Notes: generated by a model not told the origin, from the sequence alone. 64,000 nucleotides of DNA from Pseudoflavonifractor sp. AF19-9AC (GCF_003478995.1 NZ_QUGI01000002.1:214034-278033), one strand, 5' to 3'. Counted from the first letter of the stretch, positions 42,802 to 51,380 are shown. Numbers and translations are program-made.

Positions 42802-43281
42802 GTGGAAAATATCAACTCTGCTTTCTTCTTAAAATTAAACACATAATATTATGTATTTGGTGAGGAGTATATCATACCTTCCCCGGGAATGCAACGGATA
42901 TCCCGGGGCAAAAGGCCGGATTTTTGCCTTCCGGGGCAATTTTATCAGGAATTTAACACAAAAAAGGTCAAAAAAAGACTTGACTGTCCTCTGCGGACTG
43001 TGGTATAGTAATTCTACCTGTGAAAAGGGGCTTTTTTGTCGTGCGCATTTTTACGGTGTCTGCGCCCGAACCCCTCCCCCGTATGAGGCCACAGGGAGGC
43101 AATGGGCCGGACCCCACCGTAGCGTCTGACACTGGTATTGTGTCTTTGCGTCGCTGGATCCGGCCTGCGGGCTGAATCCGGCGTTTTGCTTTTTTCGGCA
43201 CTCGCCCGTGTTTTTGACCCGACCACACGGCGGCCCACCCCCGGGACGGACCGCTCAACTTTAAAAGGAGGTGCCGAACAA
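42802..43281. other. Promoter and leader of the rpmG-secE-nusG operon
   Basis: About 480 bases, divergent from the CorC-type gene. The plus-strand promoter is at 42980. The roughly 265-base leader carries inverted-repeat segments (CCCACCGTAGCG..., GGATCCGGCCT/GGCTGAATCCGGC near 43155-43182 followed by GTTTTGCTTTTTT), which could be an attenuator. No tRNA-Trp gene is present here. No gene seen. Confidence 0.5.
42980..43009 (+). promoter_or_regulatory. Promoter of rpmG-secE-nusG-rplKA
   Basis: TTGACT and TATAGT with an 18-base spacer. Confidence 0.7.
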
Positions 43282-43449
43282 ATGGCAAGCAAGGCCGGCG
43301 CGCGCATCAAGATCACCCTGCGGTGCTCTGAGTGCAAGCAGAGAAACTACAACACCATGAAGAACAAGAAGAATACCCCTGACCGCCTGGAGCTGAACAA
43401 GTATTGCCCCTTCTGCAGAAAGCACACGGTCCACAATGAGACCAAGTAA
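43282..43449 (+). CDS. rpmG: Ribosomal protein bL33, zinc-binding form
   Basis: A 55-residue 50S protein with four zinc-ligand cysteines: Cys15 and Cys18 (CSEC), Cys42 and Cys45 (CPFC). The sequence [41 protein letters not shown] is typical of the C+ form. AAAAGGAGGTG stands eight bases before the ATG at 43282; the frame extends upstream in the leader without a start. It is first in the operon with secE and nusG, a common Firmicutes order. Confidence 0.95.
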   Translation: MASKAGARIKITLRCSECKQRNYNTMKNKKNTPDRLELNKYCPFCRKHTVHNETK

Positions 43450-43485
43450 TTTGGTCCCTCAGGCTGAAAGGAAAGAAGGGTAACA

Positions 43486-43776
43486 ATGGCTGAAAACGAA
43501 AAGCTGGAGCAGACCACTCCGTCTGGCTCTGACAAGGCCGCCAAGGCCAAGAAGGACAAAAAGTCCGACAAAAAGCCCGGCTTCTTCGCCCGCATCGGCA
43601 AGTGGATCAAGGAGATGAAGGTCGAGCTGAAGAAGGTCCAGTGGCCCACCCGCAAGCAGACGGTCAACAATACCCTGATCGTAATTGCCTGCGTCATTGT
43701 GGTGGGTGTGTTCATCTGGATTTTCGATTACCTGGCCGGCAGCGTCATCGACATCATCATTAATCTGCTGGGTTAA
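43486..43776 (+). CDS. secE: Preprotein translocase subunit SecE
   Basis: A 96-residue essential part of the SecYEG channel. A Lys/Asp-rich tail of about 30 residues precedes the conserved amphipathic helix (FFARIGKWIKEMKVELKKVQWPTRKQTVNNT) and a single membrane segment (LIVIACVIVVGVFIWIFDYLAGSVI). The gene lies between rpmG (37 bases upstream) and nusG. Confidence 0.95.
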   Translation: MAENEKLEQTTPSGSDKAAKAKKDKKSDKKPGFFARIGKWIKEMKVELKKVQWPTRKQTVNNTLIVIACVIVVGVFIWIFDYLAGSVIDIIINLLG

Positions 43777-43787
43777 GGGTGACGGAC

Positions 43788-44309
43788 ATGGCTGACAACG
43801 CGAACTGGTATGTGGTGCACACCTATTCCGGCTATGAGAATACGGTGAAGGCCACCATCGAGAAGTATGTGGAAAACCGGAACATGCGGGATTTGATTCA
43901 CGAGATCAGCATCCCCATGGAGACGGTCACCGAAATTACCGACAACGGCCCCAAGGACGTGGAACGCAAGGTGTTCCCCGGCTACGTGCTGGTGAAGATG
44001 GTCATGAACGACGAGACCTGGCACGTTATCCGCAACATCCGGGGCGTCACCGGCTTCCTGGGCGAGGGAAACAAAGCGATCCCCCTGTCCGATGCCGACG
44101 TGGCTGCTCTGGGCGTGGAGAAGCGGGAAGTCGTGGTCAGCTATCAGGTGGGCGACAGCGTGCGCATCACCGACGGCGCGCTGGAATCCTTCCTGGGCAC
44201 TGTGGAAGAGATTGACCTGGACCGCAGCAAGGTCCGCGTGGTAGTGTCCATGTTTGGACGCGAGACCCCCGTGGAGCTGGAGCTGGACCAGGTGGAGCCC
44301 GCCAACTGA
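43788..44309 (+). CDS. nusG: Transcription termination/antitermination protein NusG
   Basis: A 173-residue transcription elongation factor that binds RNA polymerase. NGN domain MADNANWYVVHTYSGYENTVKATIEKYV, with VFPGYVLVKMVMNDETWHVIRNIRGVTGFLG, then the KOW domain (YQVGDSVRITDGALESFLGTVEEIDLDRSKVRVVVSMFGRETPVELE). ATG 43788 chosen for AAGGG eight bases upstream; a GTG nine bases earlier is in frame. It starts 11 bases after secE and precedes rplK. Confidence 0.95.
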   Translation: MADNANWYVVHTYSGYENTVKATIEKYVENRNMRDLIHEISIPMETVTEITDNGPKDVERKVFPGYVLVKMVMNDETWHVIRNIRGVTGFLGEGNKAIPLSDADVAALGVEKREVVVSYQVGDSVRITDGALESFLGTVEEIDLDRSKVRVVVSMFGRETPVELELDQVEPAN

Positions 44310-44430
44310 GTTTTCCCGCATTGCGTTTCCCCGCGGCCTGAGGAGGCCGCCCAACGTGGGAGGGACAGAAAAGTCCCGCCAATGGGCCTTCGGCCCAACC
44401 AAACCACATTTATAATGGAGGTGCTCTTTC

Positions 44431-44856
44431 GTGGCACAGAAAGTAACTGGATATGTAAAACTGCAGATTCCCGCCGGCAAGGCAACCCCCGCTCCCCCTG
44501 TTGGTCCCGCTCTGGGCCAGCACGGCGTGAACATTGCCGCCTTCACCAAGGAGTTCAATGAGCGCACCAAGAACGACGTGGGCATGATCATCCCCGTCAT
44601 CATCACTGTGTACGCCGACCGCTCCTTCACCTTCGTGACCAAGACTCCCCCTGCTGCCATTCTCATCAAGAAGGCCTGCAACATCGAGTCCGGCTCCGGT
44701 GTGCCCAACAAGACCAAGGTGGCCACCATCAGCAAGGAAGACGTGCGCAAGATCGCCGAGACCAAGATGCCCGACCTGAACGCCGCCAGCGTCGAGGCCG
44801 CCATGAGCATGATCGCCGGTACTGCCCGCTCCATGGGCGTCGTCGTGGGCGAGTAA
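44431..44856 (+). CDS. rplK: Ribosomal protein uL11
   Basis: A 141-residue protein of the L7/L12 stalk base; binds 23S rRNA domain II. The N-terminal domain has [26 protein letters not shown] and the C-terminal rRNA-binding domain ends [10 protein letters not shown]. The start is GTG at 44431 with GGAGGTG upstream. The 120-base gap after nusG contains two short stems (GCGGCC/GGCCGC, GGGCC/GGCCC), perhaps a site for control by L1. Confidence 0.95.
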   Translation: MAQKVTGYVKLQIPAGKATPAPPVGPALGQHGVNIAAFTKEFNERTKNDVGMIIPVIITVYADRSFTFVTKTPPAAILIKKACNIESGSGVPNKTKVATISKEDVRKIAETKMPDLNAASVEAAMSMIAGTARSMGVVVGE

Positions 44857-44869
44857 GGAGGGTGCAGAA

Positions 44870-45562
44870 ATGTTTAGAGGCAAGAAGTATCAGGACAGTG
44901 TCAAGAAGATTGACAAGAACACTCTGTATGACACCAACGAGGCCATGGGCCTTGTGGTAGAGACCGCTACCGCCAAGTTCGACGAGACCGTCGAGCTGCA
45001 CGTGAAGCTGGGCGTTGACTCCCGTCACGCCGACCAGCAGGTGCGTGGCGCCATCGTGCTGCCCCACGGCACCGGTAAGACCCAGCGCGTGCTGGTTTTC
45101 GCCAAGGCCGCCAAGGCCGACGAGGCCCGTGCCGCCGGCGCCGACTACGTAGGCGAGATGGACCTGGTGGAGAAGATCCAGAAGGAAAACTGGTTCGACT
45201 TCGACGTGGTCGTGGCCACCCCCGACATGATGGGCGTTGTGGGCCGTCTGGGTAAGGTTCTGGGCCCCAAGGGCCTGATGCCCTCCCCCAAGGCCGGCAC
45301 CGTCACCATGGACGTGACCAAGGCTGTCAACGAGATCAAGGCCGGTAAGGTTGAGTATCGTCTGGACAAGACCAACATCATCCACTGCCCCATCGGCAAG
45401 GTCTCCTTCGGCGCTGAGAAGCTCTCCGAGAACTTCAACGCCATCATGGGCGCCATCATCAAGGCCAAGCCCGCCGCTGCCAAGGGCCAGTATATCAAGA
45501 GCTGCACCGTGGCTTCCACCATGGGCCCCGGCATCAAGATCAACGGCGCCAAGCTGGCTTAA
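44870..45562 (+). CDS. rplA: Ribosomal protein uL1
   Basis: A 230-residue large-subunit protein forming the L1 stalk, which moves the E-site tRNA; in many bacteria it also represses its own rplK-rplA mRNA. Conserved blocks: [53 protein letters not shown] and the C-terminal [19 protein letters not shown] precedes the ATG, 13 bases after rplK. Confidence 0.96.
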   Translation: MFRGKKYQDSVKKIDKNTLYDTNEAMGLVVETATAKFDETVELHVKLGVDSRHADQQVRGAIVLPHGTGKTQRVLVFAKAAKADEARAAGADYVGEMDLVEKIQKENWFDFDVVVATPDMMGVVGRLGKVLGPKGLMPSPKAGTVTMDVTKAVNEIKAGKVEYRLDKTNIIHCPIGKVSFGAEKLSENFNAIMGAIIKAKPAAAKGQYIKSCTVASTMGPGIKINGAKLA

Positions 45563-45568
45563 GTTAAG

Positions 45569-45698
45569 CGTCTGAGCCGTCGCGAGCAGCACGGATGGAC
45601 CGGAGCGAGGCCTGCAAACCAGGACGGGCAAATGCCCGGCCGTTTGCGGGCCGAGTCGCAGGGAAGCCGTGCGTCGTGAGCAGGCGAAGCGTGATATC
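45569..45698 (-). repeat. Structured intergenic repeat, family 1, copy 2
   Basis: Inverted relative to 36604-36727. The ends match closely (TTCGCCTGCTCACGACGCAC and TCCGGTCCATCCGTGCTGCTC on the minus strand) while the middle is a different hairpin (CTGCAAAC...GTTTGCGG with CGGGC/GCCCG). It begins seven bases after the rplA stop, between rplA and the rplJ promoter. Confidence 0.8.
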
Positions 45699-45752
45699 AG
45701 GCTGACAGCCCAACTTTTTCCCAATTTGTTCTCTCCCCCGGACAGGTTTTGC

Positions 45753-45781
45753 TTGACAAAACCTGTCCGGGGTGATAGAAT
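45753..45781 (+). promoter_or_regulatory. Promoter of rplJ-rplL
   Basis: TTGACA and TAGAAT, 17-base spacer. The -35 sits within the loop of a stem CCGGACAGGTTTT/AAAACCTGTCCGG (45739-45770), which may end upstream transcripts. Confidence 0.75.
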
Positions 45782-45787
45782 CTCCTA

Positions 45788-45906
45788 TGCGTTCAAAGAC
45801 AGCAGGTATCCGGCTTGCCGGATGTAAGTCCTGCCGAGAGTGCTTTCAGAAGAATACTTTTGATTGTACTGTCCTCCTGTCCTTTGACGCGGAGGATTTT
45901 TATTTT
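45788..45906 (+). promoter_or_regulatory. L10 leader of rplJ
   Basis: The conserved L10-binding bases are visible: CAAAGACAGCAGGT (45794-45807) and CCTGCCGAGAG further on, with the CCGGCTTGCCGG stem between. A terminator stem TCCTCC/GGAGGA followed by TTTTTATTTT (45872-45906) serves as the attenuator. Excess L10(L12)4 should bind here and lower rplJL expression. Confidence 0.85.
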
Positions 45907-45925
45907 GTTGGAGGTGAATCCAAAA

Positions 45926-46477
45926 ATGCCTAACGCAAAGGTCCTTTCCGAGAAGCAGGCCATCGTGGCCGCCCTGACCGAGCAGCTGCAGAATGCCGCC
46001 AGCGGCGTTCTGGTTGACTACAAGGGCATCACCGTGGCTGAGGATACCGCTCTGCGCGTTGAGCTGCGTAAGAACGACGTGCAGTACGGCGTGGTGAAGA
46101 ACACCCTGACCCGTTTTGCCATGAACAACGTCGGTCTCAGCGAGCTGGACGACGTGCTCAACGGCACCACTTCTCTGGCTACCTGCGCCAGCGATCCCAT
46201 CGCTCCCATGCGTGTGATCAACAAGTTCGCCAAGCAGCTCAATGGTAAGTTCACCATCAAGGGCGGCTTCATGGACGGCAAGGTGATCTCCCTGGAGGAG
46301 ATCATGGCTCTGGCCGAGCTGCCCTCCAAGGAGACCCTGCAGGCTCAGGCTCTGGGCATGATGCTGGCTCCCATTACCAGCCTGGCTATCGTCCTGAAGG
46401 CCATCGCCGAGAAGAACGGCGAGCCCGCCGCTGCCGAGGAGGCTGCTCCCGCCGAGGAGGCCCCCGCTGCCGAGTAA
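45926..46477 (+). CDS. rplJ: Ribosomal protein uL10
   Basis: A 183-residue stalk protein that links L12 dimers to 23S rRNA. Starts MPNAKVLSEKQAIVAALTEQL, with VDYKGITVAEDTALRVELRKNDVQYGVVKNTL (rRNA-binding) and a C-terminal helix for L12. The very end is Ala/Glu-Pro rich (PAAAEEAAPAEEAPAAE), longer than in Bacillus. ATG 45926 follows GGAGGTG; the open frame upstream crosses the L10 leader and is not used. Confidence 0.95.
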   Translation: MPNAKVLSEKQAIVAALTEQLQNAASGVLVDYKGITVAEDTALRVELRKNDVQYGVVKNTLTRFAMNNVGLSELDDVLNGTTSLATCASDPIAPMRVINKFAKQLNGKFTIKGGFMDGKVISLEEIMALAELPSKETLQAQALGMMLAPITSLAIVLKAIAEKNGEPAAAEEAAPAEEAPAAE

Positions 46478-46554
46478 TTCGGCCCTTTGCTCCTGCGTGG
46501 AGCTTACAAACATTATTTTAAAATCAAACCATTTATTTAGGAGGTATTTTCACC

Positions 46555-46932
46555 ATGGCTAGTGAGAAGATTACTGCCCTCATCGAGGAAGTGAAGGCCC
46601 TGACCGTTCTGGAGCTGTCCGAGCTGGTTAAGGCTCTGGAGGAAGAGTTCGGCGTGTCCGCCGCCGCTATGGCTGCTCCCGCCGCTGGCGGCGCTGCTGC
46701 TGAGGCTGTCGAGGAGAAGACCGAGTTTGACGTGGTTCTGGCTGGCTTCGACGCCGCTGCCAAGATCAAGGTCATCAAGGCTGTCCGCGAGATCACCGGT
46801 CTGGGCCTGGCTGAGGCCAAGGCTGTTGTCGAGGGCGCTCCCAAGGCTCTGAAGGAGGCCGTGTCCAAGGACGAGGCCGAGGAGATGAAGAAGAAGCTGG
46901 AAGAGGCCGGCGCCAAGGTCGAGCTGAAGTAA
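46555..46932 (+). CDS. rplL: Ribosomal protein bL12
   Basis: A 125-residue stalk protein that recruits translation factors. N-terminal dimerisation part ([34 protein letters not shown]), Ala/Gly hinge, and C-terminal factor-binding domain ([72 protein letters not shown]). Strong AGGAGG site. It ends at a terminator rather than running on into rpoB. Confidence 0.96.
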   Translation: MASEKITALIEEVKALTVLELSELVKALEEEFGVSAAAMAAPAAGGAAAEAVEEKTEFDVVLAGFDAAAKIKVIKAVREITGLGLAEAKAVVEGAPKALKEAVSKDEAEEMKKKLEEAGAKVELK

Positions 46933-46953
46933 GTTTCTTCCCTCAAACCGTAC

Positions 46954-46991
46954 AAAAAAAGATGAGAGGCTTTTGCCTCTCATCTTTTTTT
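46954..46991. terminator. Bidirectional terminator after rplL
   Basis: AAAAAAAGATGAGAGGC and GCCTCTCATCTTTTTTT, four-base loop. Confidence 0.95.
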
Positions 46992-46995
46992 ATGT

Positions 46996-47958
46996 TCACA
47001 GCAGCAGCGCGATCAGGGGCAGCGTGACCATGCACAGCAGACTGGACAGGCAGACCATCCGGGCCGCCAGTTCCCGGTCGCTCTCATAGCGCTGGGCCAT
47101 GGCGGTGACCACCGCCGCGCTGGGCATGGACATAATAATGAGAATCACGCTGGTAATGAGGGGATTGGGAATGGGCAGCAGCAGGAGCAGCACCCAGGTG
47201 AGCAGCGGCAGGAGAATGAGCCGGGTCACCACACAGGTAATGGCGTCCCGGTCCCGGAACAGGCTGGGCAGGGGGCTGGCTGCCAGGCTCATGCCCGTAA
47301 TCAGCATGGACAGGGGCGTGGTGATGTTGGAGAGATGCTGCAAAGGGGTGAAAATGACCTCAGGCACAGGGATCTGGGCGGCATAGAAGATAAGGCCCAG
47401 CAGGATGGCTCCATTTACCGCACTGAACAGCACCTGCTTCACCGTCAGCCGAGTTTTCTCCCCGCCGGCGCATCGGTCCAGGGACACCTGAGTGGCTCCC
47501 AGGCTGTACATCAGAATGTTGAAGGGAATGCCCAGCATGACGGCCAGGGCCAATCCCTCATCCCCAAAGAGGGCATAGGCCACGGGAAAGCCCATAAAGC
47601 CGTTGTTGCAGAAGGTGGCCGCCAGCATCCAGACGCCCTGCCGCCCCTTGGGCACCCGGAACACCCGCACCAGCCCGGCGCTCACCGCTGCGTAAAGGAA
47701 AAACAGAACCGTGCTCACCACCACGATAATCACAGCGTCCCGGACAAAGCTGGGATCAAAGGGCCGAATCATAGAGGTGAAGATGGTGGCAGGCAGGGCC
47801 ACCTTCAACAGCAGACTGGTGAGGGCGCCGGTGGAGGACAGGGGCACCAGTCCGCCCCGCACCATGCCGTAGCCCACCCCAATGAGCAGAAACAGGCCCA
47901 CCAAGTTGGACAATAATACTTCAATTGACAGCTGCGTATCCGCCGCCTCCTCTCTCAT
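46996..47958 (-). CDS. AEC-family (auxin efflux carrier-type) permease
   Basis: A 320-residue membrane protein with 10 predicted membrane segments in two halves; family motifs are LLIGVGYGMVRGG, FCNNGFMGFPVAYALFGDEG and TTPLSMLITGMSLA. Bacterial AEC proteins carry organic acids such as malate or lactate; substrate unknown here. The ATG at 47958 lacks a site upstream, while GAGAGGAGG lies just inside the frame, so the true start may be a non-ATG codon near 47925-47931, giving a protein beginning SIEVLLSNLVG. Confidence 0.87.
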   Translation of the reverse strand: MREEAADTQLSIEVLLSNLVGLFLLIGVGYGMVRGGLVPLSSTGALTSLLLKVALPATIFTSMIRPFDPSFVRDAVIIVVVSTVLFFLYAAVSAGLVRVFRVPKGRQGVWMLAATFCNNGFMGFPVAYALFGDEGLALAVMLGIPFNILMYSLGATQVSLDRCAGGEKTRLTVKQVLFSAVNGAILLGLIFYAAQIPVPEVIFTPLQHLSNITTPLSMLITGMSLAASPLPSLFRDRDAITCVVTRLILLPLLTWVLLLLLPIPNPLITSVILIIMSMPSAAVVTAMAQRYESDRELAARMVCLSSLLCMVTLPLIALLL

Positions 47959-47965
47959 GCAAGGG

Positions 47966-47992
47966 AAAACCGCCGGTTATACCGGCGGTTTT
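47966..47992 (-). terminator. Terminator of the enoyl-CoA hydratase gene
   Basis: AAAACCGCCGG and CCGGCGGTTTT around TATAA, T-runs on both strands. Confidence 0.85.
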
Positions 47993-48011
47993 GTGTTGGA
48001 TCTCCAAATGA

Positions 48012-48788
48012 TCAGCGGTTCTTGAAGCCGGGCAGCTTCTCCTTATTCAGGAAGGCAGCCATGGCGTCCTTCTGATCCTCGGTGGCAAAGCACAGGGCAA
48101 AGGCCTCGCTCTCATAGGCCACGCCGGTGTTCATGTCGGTCTGCAGGCCCTTGCGGATGGCGGCCTTGGACTGGCGGACGGCCACCTGGGCGTTGGCGGC
48201 AATGGCGTTGGCCAGCTTCAGGGCCTCCTCCATCAGCGCCTCGGGGGCATAGACCTCGCTCACCAGGCCGATCTCCTTGGCCCGGGCGGCGTTGATGTTC
48301 CGGGCGGTGAGGATGAGCTCCATGGCCCGGGAAGCCCCCACAATCCGGGGCAGGCGCTGGGTGCCGCCGAAGCCGGGGGTGATGCCCAGTCCCACCTCGG
48401 GCTGGCCGAACTTGGCCTTCTCGCTGGCCAGACGGATGTCACAGGCCATGGCCAGCTCGCAGCCACCGCCCAGAGCAAAGCCGTTAACGGCGGCGATGGT
48501 GGGCTTGCTGAGATTCTCCAGCTTCAGGAAGACCCGGTTGCCCAGCACGCCGAAGGCCTTGGCCTGGGCGGCGGTGAGCTGGGACATCTGGCCGATGTCC
48601 GCGCCGGCCACAAAGGAGCGGCCCGCGCCGGTGAGCACCACAGTGAGAATCTCCTCGTTCTCCTCCACCTGGTCCAGCACGGCGTCCAGATCCCGGAGCA
48701 CCTGGTCATTGAGGGCGTTGAGGGCCTCGGGGCGGTTCATGGTAACGACGGCCACGGGGCCATTCTGCTCAAGGGTCACAAAAGCCAT
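48012..48788 (-). CDS. Enoyl-CoA hydratase / crotonase
   Basis: A 258-residue enzyme of the crotonase fold. The oxyanion-hole segments are AGADIGQM and GFALGGGCELAMACDIRLAS, and the two catalytic acids are in the expected places (CELAMACD: Glu near residue 113; GQPEVGLGITPGFGGTQRL: Glu near 133). It probably hydrates crotonyl-CoA in butyrate formation (Crt), but acyl-CoA dehydrogenase, thiolase and Hbd genes are not adjacent, so the pathway is inferred. ATG 48788 follows AAGGAGG. Confidence 0.92.
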   Translation of the reverse strand: MAFVTLEQNGPVAVVTMNRPEALNALNDQVLRDLDAVLDQVEENEEILTVVLTGAGRSFVAGADIGQMSQLTAAQAKAFGVLGNRVFLKLENLSKPTIAAVNGFALGGGCELAMACDIRLASEKAKFGQPEVGLGITPGFGGTQRLPRIVGASRAMELILTARNINAARAKEIGLVSEVYAPEALMEEALKLANAIAANAQVAVRQSKAAIRKGLQTDMNTGVAYESEAFALCFATEDQKDAMAAFLNKEKLPGFKNR

Positions 48789-48865
48789 GATTGTTTCCTC
48801 CTTAAATGTTCCGTTTTCTGCGGGGGCGCCCCGTAGGGCACACATCCCGGTGATTCAATGGCACT

Positions 48866-48894
48866 ATTATAATGCGTACAGAACAAAACCACAA
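48866..48894 (-). promoter_or_regulatory. Promoter of the enoyl-CoA hydratase gene
   Basis: On the minus strand TTGTGG and a perfect TATAAT, 17-base spacer. Confidence 0.5.
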
Positions 48895-48969
48895 GCCTCT
48901 TTTCCCCATTTCTCCCGGGGCATGAACGGGCGGCAGGGTGAATACTCTGTTGGAGAAGGAGGGATGGCA

Positions 48970-50520
48970 GTGGAGGAGCGCAGACTGTCCGCCGGGCGTG
49001 GGGCCCTGTTTCTGACGGCGCTTGGGGCGGCGTCCCAGCTGCTGGGCTTTGGCTACCGGGTGGCCCTGTCCCGGCTGGTGGGGGCCCAGGTGATGGGGCT
49101 CTACCAGCTCATCATGCCCGTCTACTCGGTGCTGCTGTCCCTGACGGCGGTGGGACTGACGGCGGCGGTGTCCAATCTGGTCCCCCAGCATCTGGCCCTC
49201 CAAAACAGCCGGGGTGCCCACCAGACTCTGCGCACCTGTCTGCGCCTCTTCTTCCTGCTGCTCATCCCCCTGGGCGCTGCGGTCATTGGGGGCTCCGACT
49301 TCATCTCCGTCCGTTTTCTGGGGGACGCCCGGACCCAGCTGGGCCTCATCCTCCTCATCCCCTGCACCGCCCTCACCGGGGTGGAGAATATGCACAAGCA
49401 CTTCTTCTACGGCTCCGGGCTGGTAAAGCCCCCGGCGGTGGTGGAGCTGCTGGAGCAGCTCATCCGCACCGGGGCGGTGCTGGGGCTGCTGGTGCTGTTT
49501 CTGCCCCAGTATCCCGAGCGGGTAGTGGGCCTCATTGTGTGCGGCATGGTGGTCTGCGAGGTGTTCTCCTCCCTCACGCTGCTGCTCCTCTGCCGCCGCC
49601 GGAGACACCGTCTGGGGCTCGCCGGGCCGGGGGAGACCTCCGGGGCCCGCCGCCGGCGCATCGCCGCCATTGCCCTGCCTGTGGGGGCCAACGCCCTGCT
49701 GGGGAACCTGCTGGGGGCGGCCAACGCCGCCCTCATCCCTCAGAAGCTGGTGGAGGGGGGCATGGCCCGGGAGGCGGCCATGGCCCAGTTCGGCGTCATC
49801 TGCGGCATGACCCTGCCCATGCTGGCCCTGCCCACAGTTTTTCTGGGCCCCCTGAATCTGGTGCTGGTCCCCCGGCTGGCCCGGGCCTGCGCCCTGGAGC
49901 GGAGGGGCGAGGTGAGCCGTCTGGCCGGGCGGGCCATGGGGGTGGTCTCCCTCCTCACGCTGCCCTCCATGGCCCTGATGGTGGTGCTGGGCCCCGATCT
50001 GGGGCGGGTCATGTTCAACCAGCCGGATGTGGGGGAGTTTCTCATCCCCCTGGCCGTCACCATGGCCCTGAGCTGCTACTGCTCGGTGCTGGGCTCCATT
50101 CTCAACGGCATCGGGCAGCAGAAGGCGGTGGCCGCCGTCTCCCTGCTGGGGGGCGGGCTGCAGCTGCTGTTCACCATGGCTCTGGTCCCTCTGCCCGGGG
50201 TGGGCATGGGGGGCTATGTGGCCGGAGCCTTGGCCTCGGCGGCGGTGGAGACAGTCCTGTGTCTGTGGCTGGCGGTACGCCGGGCGGGGCTGCGTCTGGC
50301 CCTGTTCCGGTGGCTCACCGCCCCGGGGCTGGCCGCCCTGCTGGCCGCCCTCAACGCCAATCTGCTGCTCCGGGTGCTGAAGGACAGCGGCCTGTCCCCC
50401 CTGGCCGCCGGGCTCTCCTGCCTGGTGTTTGCCTTGGTACTCTATCTGGCTGCCCTCCACGCCCAGGGGGTCTCCCTGCTCCGGGCGCTGTCTGTGGGGC
50501 CCCGGAGGGCAAAAAAATAG
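48970..50520 (+). CDS. SpoVB/MurJ-type polysaccharide flippase
   Basis: A 516-residue membrane protein of the MOP/MATE-like superfamily with about 14 membrane segments (LTALGAASQLLGFGYRVALSRLVGAQVMGLYQLIMPVYSVL at the start, IAALPVGANALLGNLLGAANAALIP in the middle). Family members flip lipid-linked glycan precursors; the order and length resemble SpoVB (spore cortex) more than MurJ. The start is taken as GTG 48970 because AAGGAGGG lies seven bases upstream; the ATG six bases earlier sits too near that site. The stop is TAG. Confidence 0.88.
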   Translation: MEERRLSAGRGALFLTALGAASQLLGFGYRVALSRLVGAQVMGLYQLIMPVYSVLLSLTAVGLTAAVSNLVPQHLALQNSRGAHQTLRTCLRLFFLLLIPLGAAVIGGSDFISVRFLGDARTQLGLILLIPCTALTGVENMHKHFFYGSGLVKPPAVVELLEQLIRTGAVLGLLVLFLPQYPERVVGLIVCGMVVCEVFSSLTLLLLCRRRRHRLGLAGPGETSGARRRRIAAIALPVGANALLGNLLGAANAALIPQKLVEGGMAREAAMAQFGVICGMTLPMLALPTVFLGPLNLVLVPRLARACALERRGEVSRLAGRAMGVVSLLTLPSMALMVVLGPDLGRVMFNQPDVGEFLIPLAVTMALSCYCSVLGSILNGIGQQKAVAAVSLLGGGLQLLFTMALVPLPGVGMGGYVAGALASAAVETVLCLWLAVRRAGLRLALFRWLTAPGLAALLAALNANLLLRVLKDSGLSPLAAGLSCLVFALVLYLAALHAQGVSLLRALSVGPRRAKK

Positions 50521-50829
50521 ACGCCCTCCGGCGTCCTCCCTTGTCCCCAGGCAAAGAAATAACCCTTGACTGCCCGTTTCGTAATCCGCTGCAGCCAAGG
50601 GTTATTTCTGTGAACTCTTGTTATCTAACATCATATGGTTACCTCTCTTTCTATTGAATGGCCACATACCGTTTCATTGCTCGGCTTCCCTGAAATCAAA
50701 TTCTCAACCTGATTTGTAACCGCTGTTGCGATTTTAACTTCCTCATACGTGAGGCAACGGACGTTGGAATGTTTTCTTTGGATAGCCTGCTATTGATGAT
50801 GGTATGCGCATACCCTGTGTCAAGCTGCC

Positions 50830-51035
50830 TGGTCTACATTCGAATCGGATGTGGCTTGGGGTTCTCCTTTCCTGGGTCAGGGTTCCTTGCTGTTTTGCGG
50901 AGGTTCCTTTCCTCTGGTCAAGGGTCCTGCTTTGGTGCCGCACCATGTTTCGATCGGATGCGCGTTTTGCTGGGGTTCTTACATATTCTTGCGTCTGACC
51001 TTGCATTCTGACGTCAGGTGCTGGGGTTCTACTTA
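50830..51035 (-). repeat. Degenerate 20-21-base tandem repeats
   Basis: On the plus strand GGTTCT/GGTTCC/GGGTCC units recur near 50860, 50881, 50903, 50921, 50975 and 51024, and TCGA-TCGGATG occurs at 50840 and 50950. Translated on the minus strand one frame gives seven-residue units (RTLDQRK, GTSAKQQ, GTLTQER, RTPSHIR), but no ribosome site supports a protein. Confidence 0.55.
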
Positions 51036-51063
51036 GTACATGGGACTCATCCTTTCTGGCTAT

Positions 51064-51092
51064 AATGTAGCACATCACCACACTGATGTCAA
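51064..51092 (-). promoter_or_regulatory. Orphan minus-strand promoter
   Basis: TTGACA (51092-51087), 17-base spacer, TACATT (51069-51064). It points into the degenerate repeats, with no recognised gene downstream. Confidence 0.5.
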
Positions 51093-51168
51093 GGAGTTTT
51101 TGTGTGATTTTTTAATCTCTATGATGTTTTTACAAAACACATTGTGCAATTCATGCACTTTTTACAAA

Positions 51169-51211
51169 GAAGGAGCGTTTCAAGGGTCATTTCCCTTAAA
51201 ACGCTCCTTTT
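51169..51211 (+). terminator. Terminator-type hairpin
   Basis: AAGGAGCGTTT and AAACGCTCCTT with inner AAGGG/CCCTT, followed by TTTG. Confidence 0.6.
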
Positions 51212-51273
51212 GCAAGTTTACTCCATTCCGCCCTCAGCTTGCCGTCCCTCCGAAAAGCAGCGTCGGGTTCCAG

Positions 51274-51380
51274 AATGGGCGGGGGAGCTCGAGGGGACGG
51301 CAGCCCGCCTCGTATGGAATCAAATTCCCCGCAGTCCTTGCTGCGCAAGGACTGCGGGGAGCAAAGCGAGGACTTTTTTG
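51274..51380 (+). repeat. Structured intergenic repeat, family 2, copy 2
   Basis: Same element as 14719-14826 in the other orientation: AATGGGCGGGGGAGCTCGAG, CCCGCCTCG, ATTCCCCGC, a variable stem (GCAGTCCTTGC/GCAAGGACTGC) and GAGCAAAGCGAGGACTTTT. Lies downstream of the DUF2461 gene. Confidence 0.8.

Noticed and set aside
42980-43281. tRNA-Trp gene before secE
   Set aside because: Some bacteria have one here, but no cloverleaf or CCA-type 3' end could be traced; only a leader with partial stems.
50743-51081. 112-residue minus-strand protein made of seven-residue repeats
   Set aside because: There is a promoter but no ribosome site at the ATG, and the repeat phase drifts; kept only as a candidate RNA or remnant.
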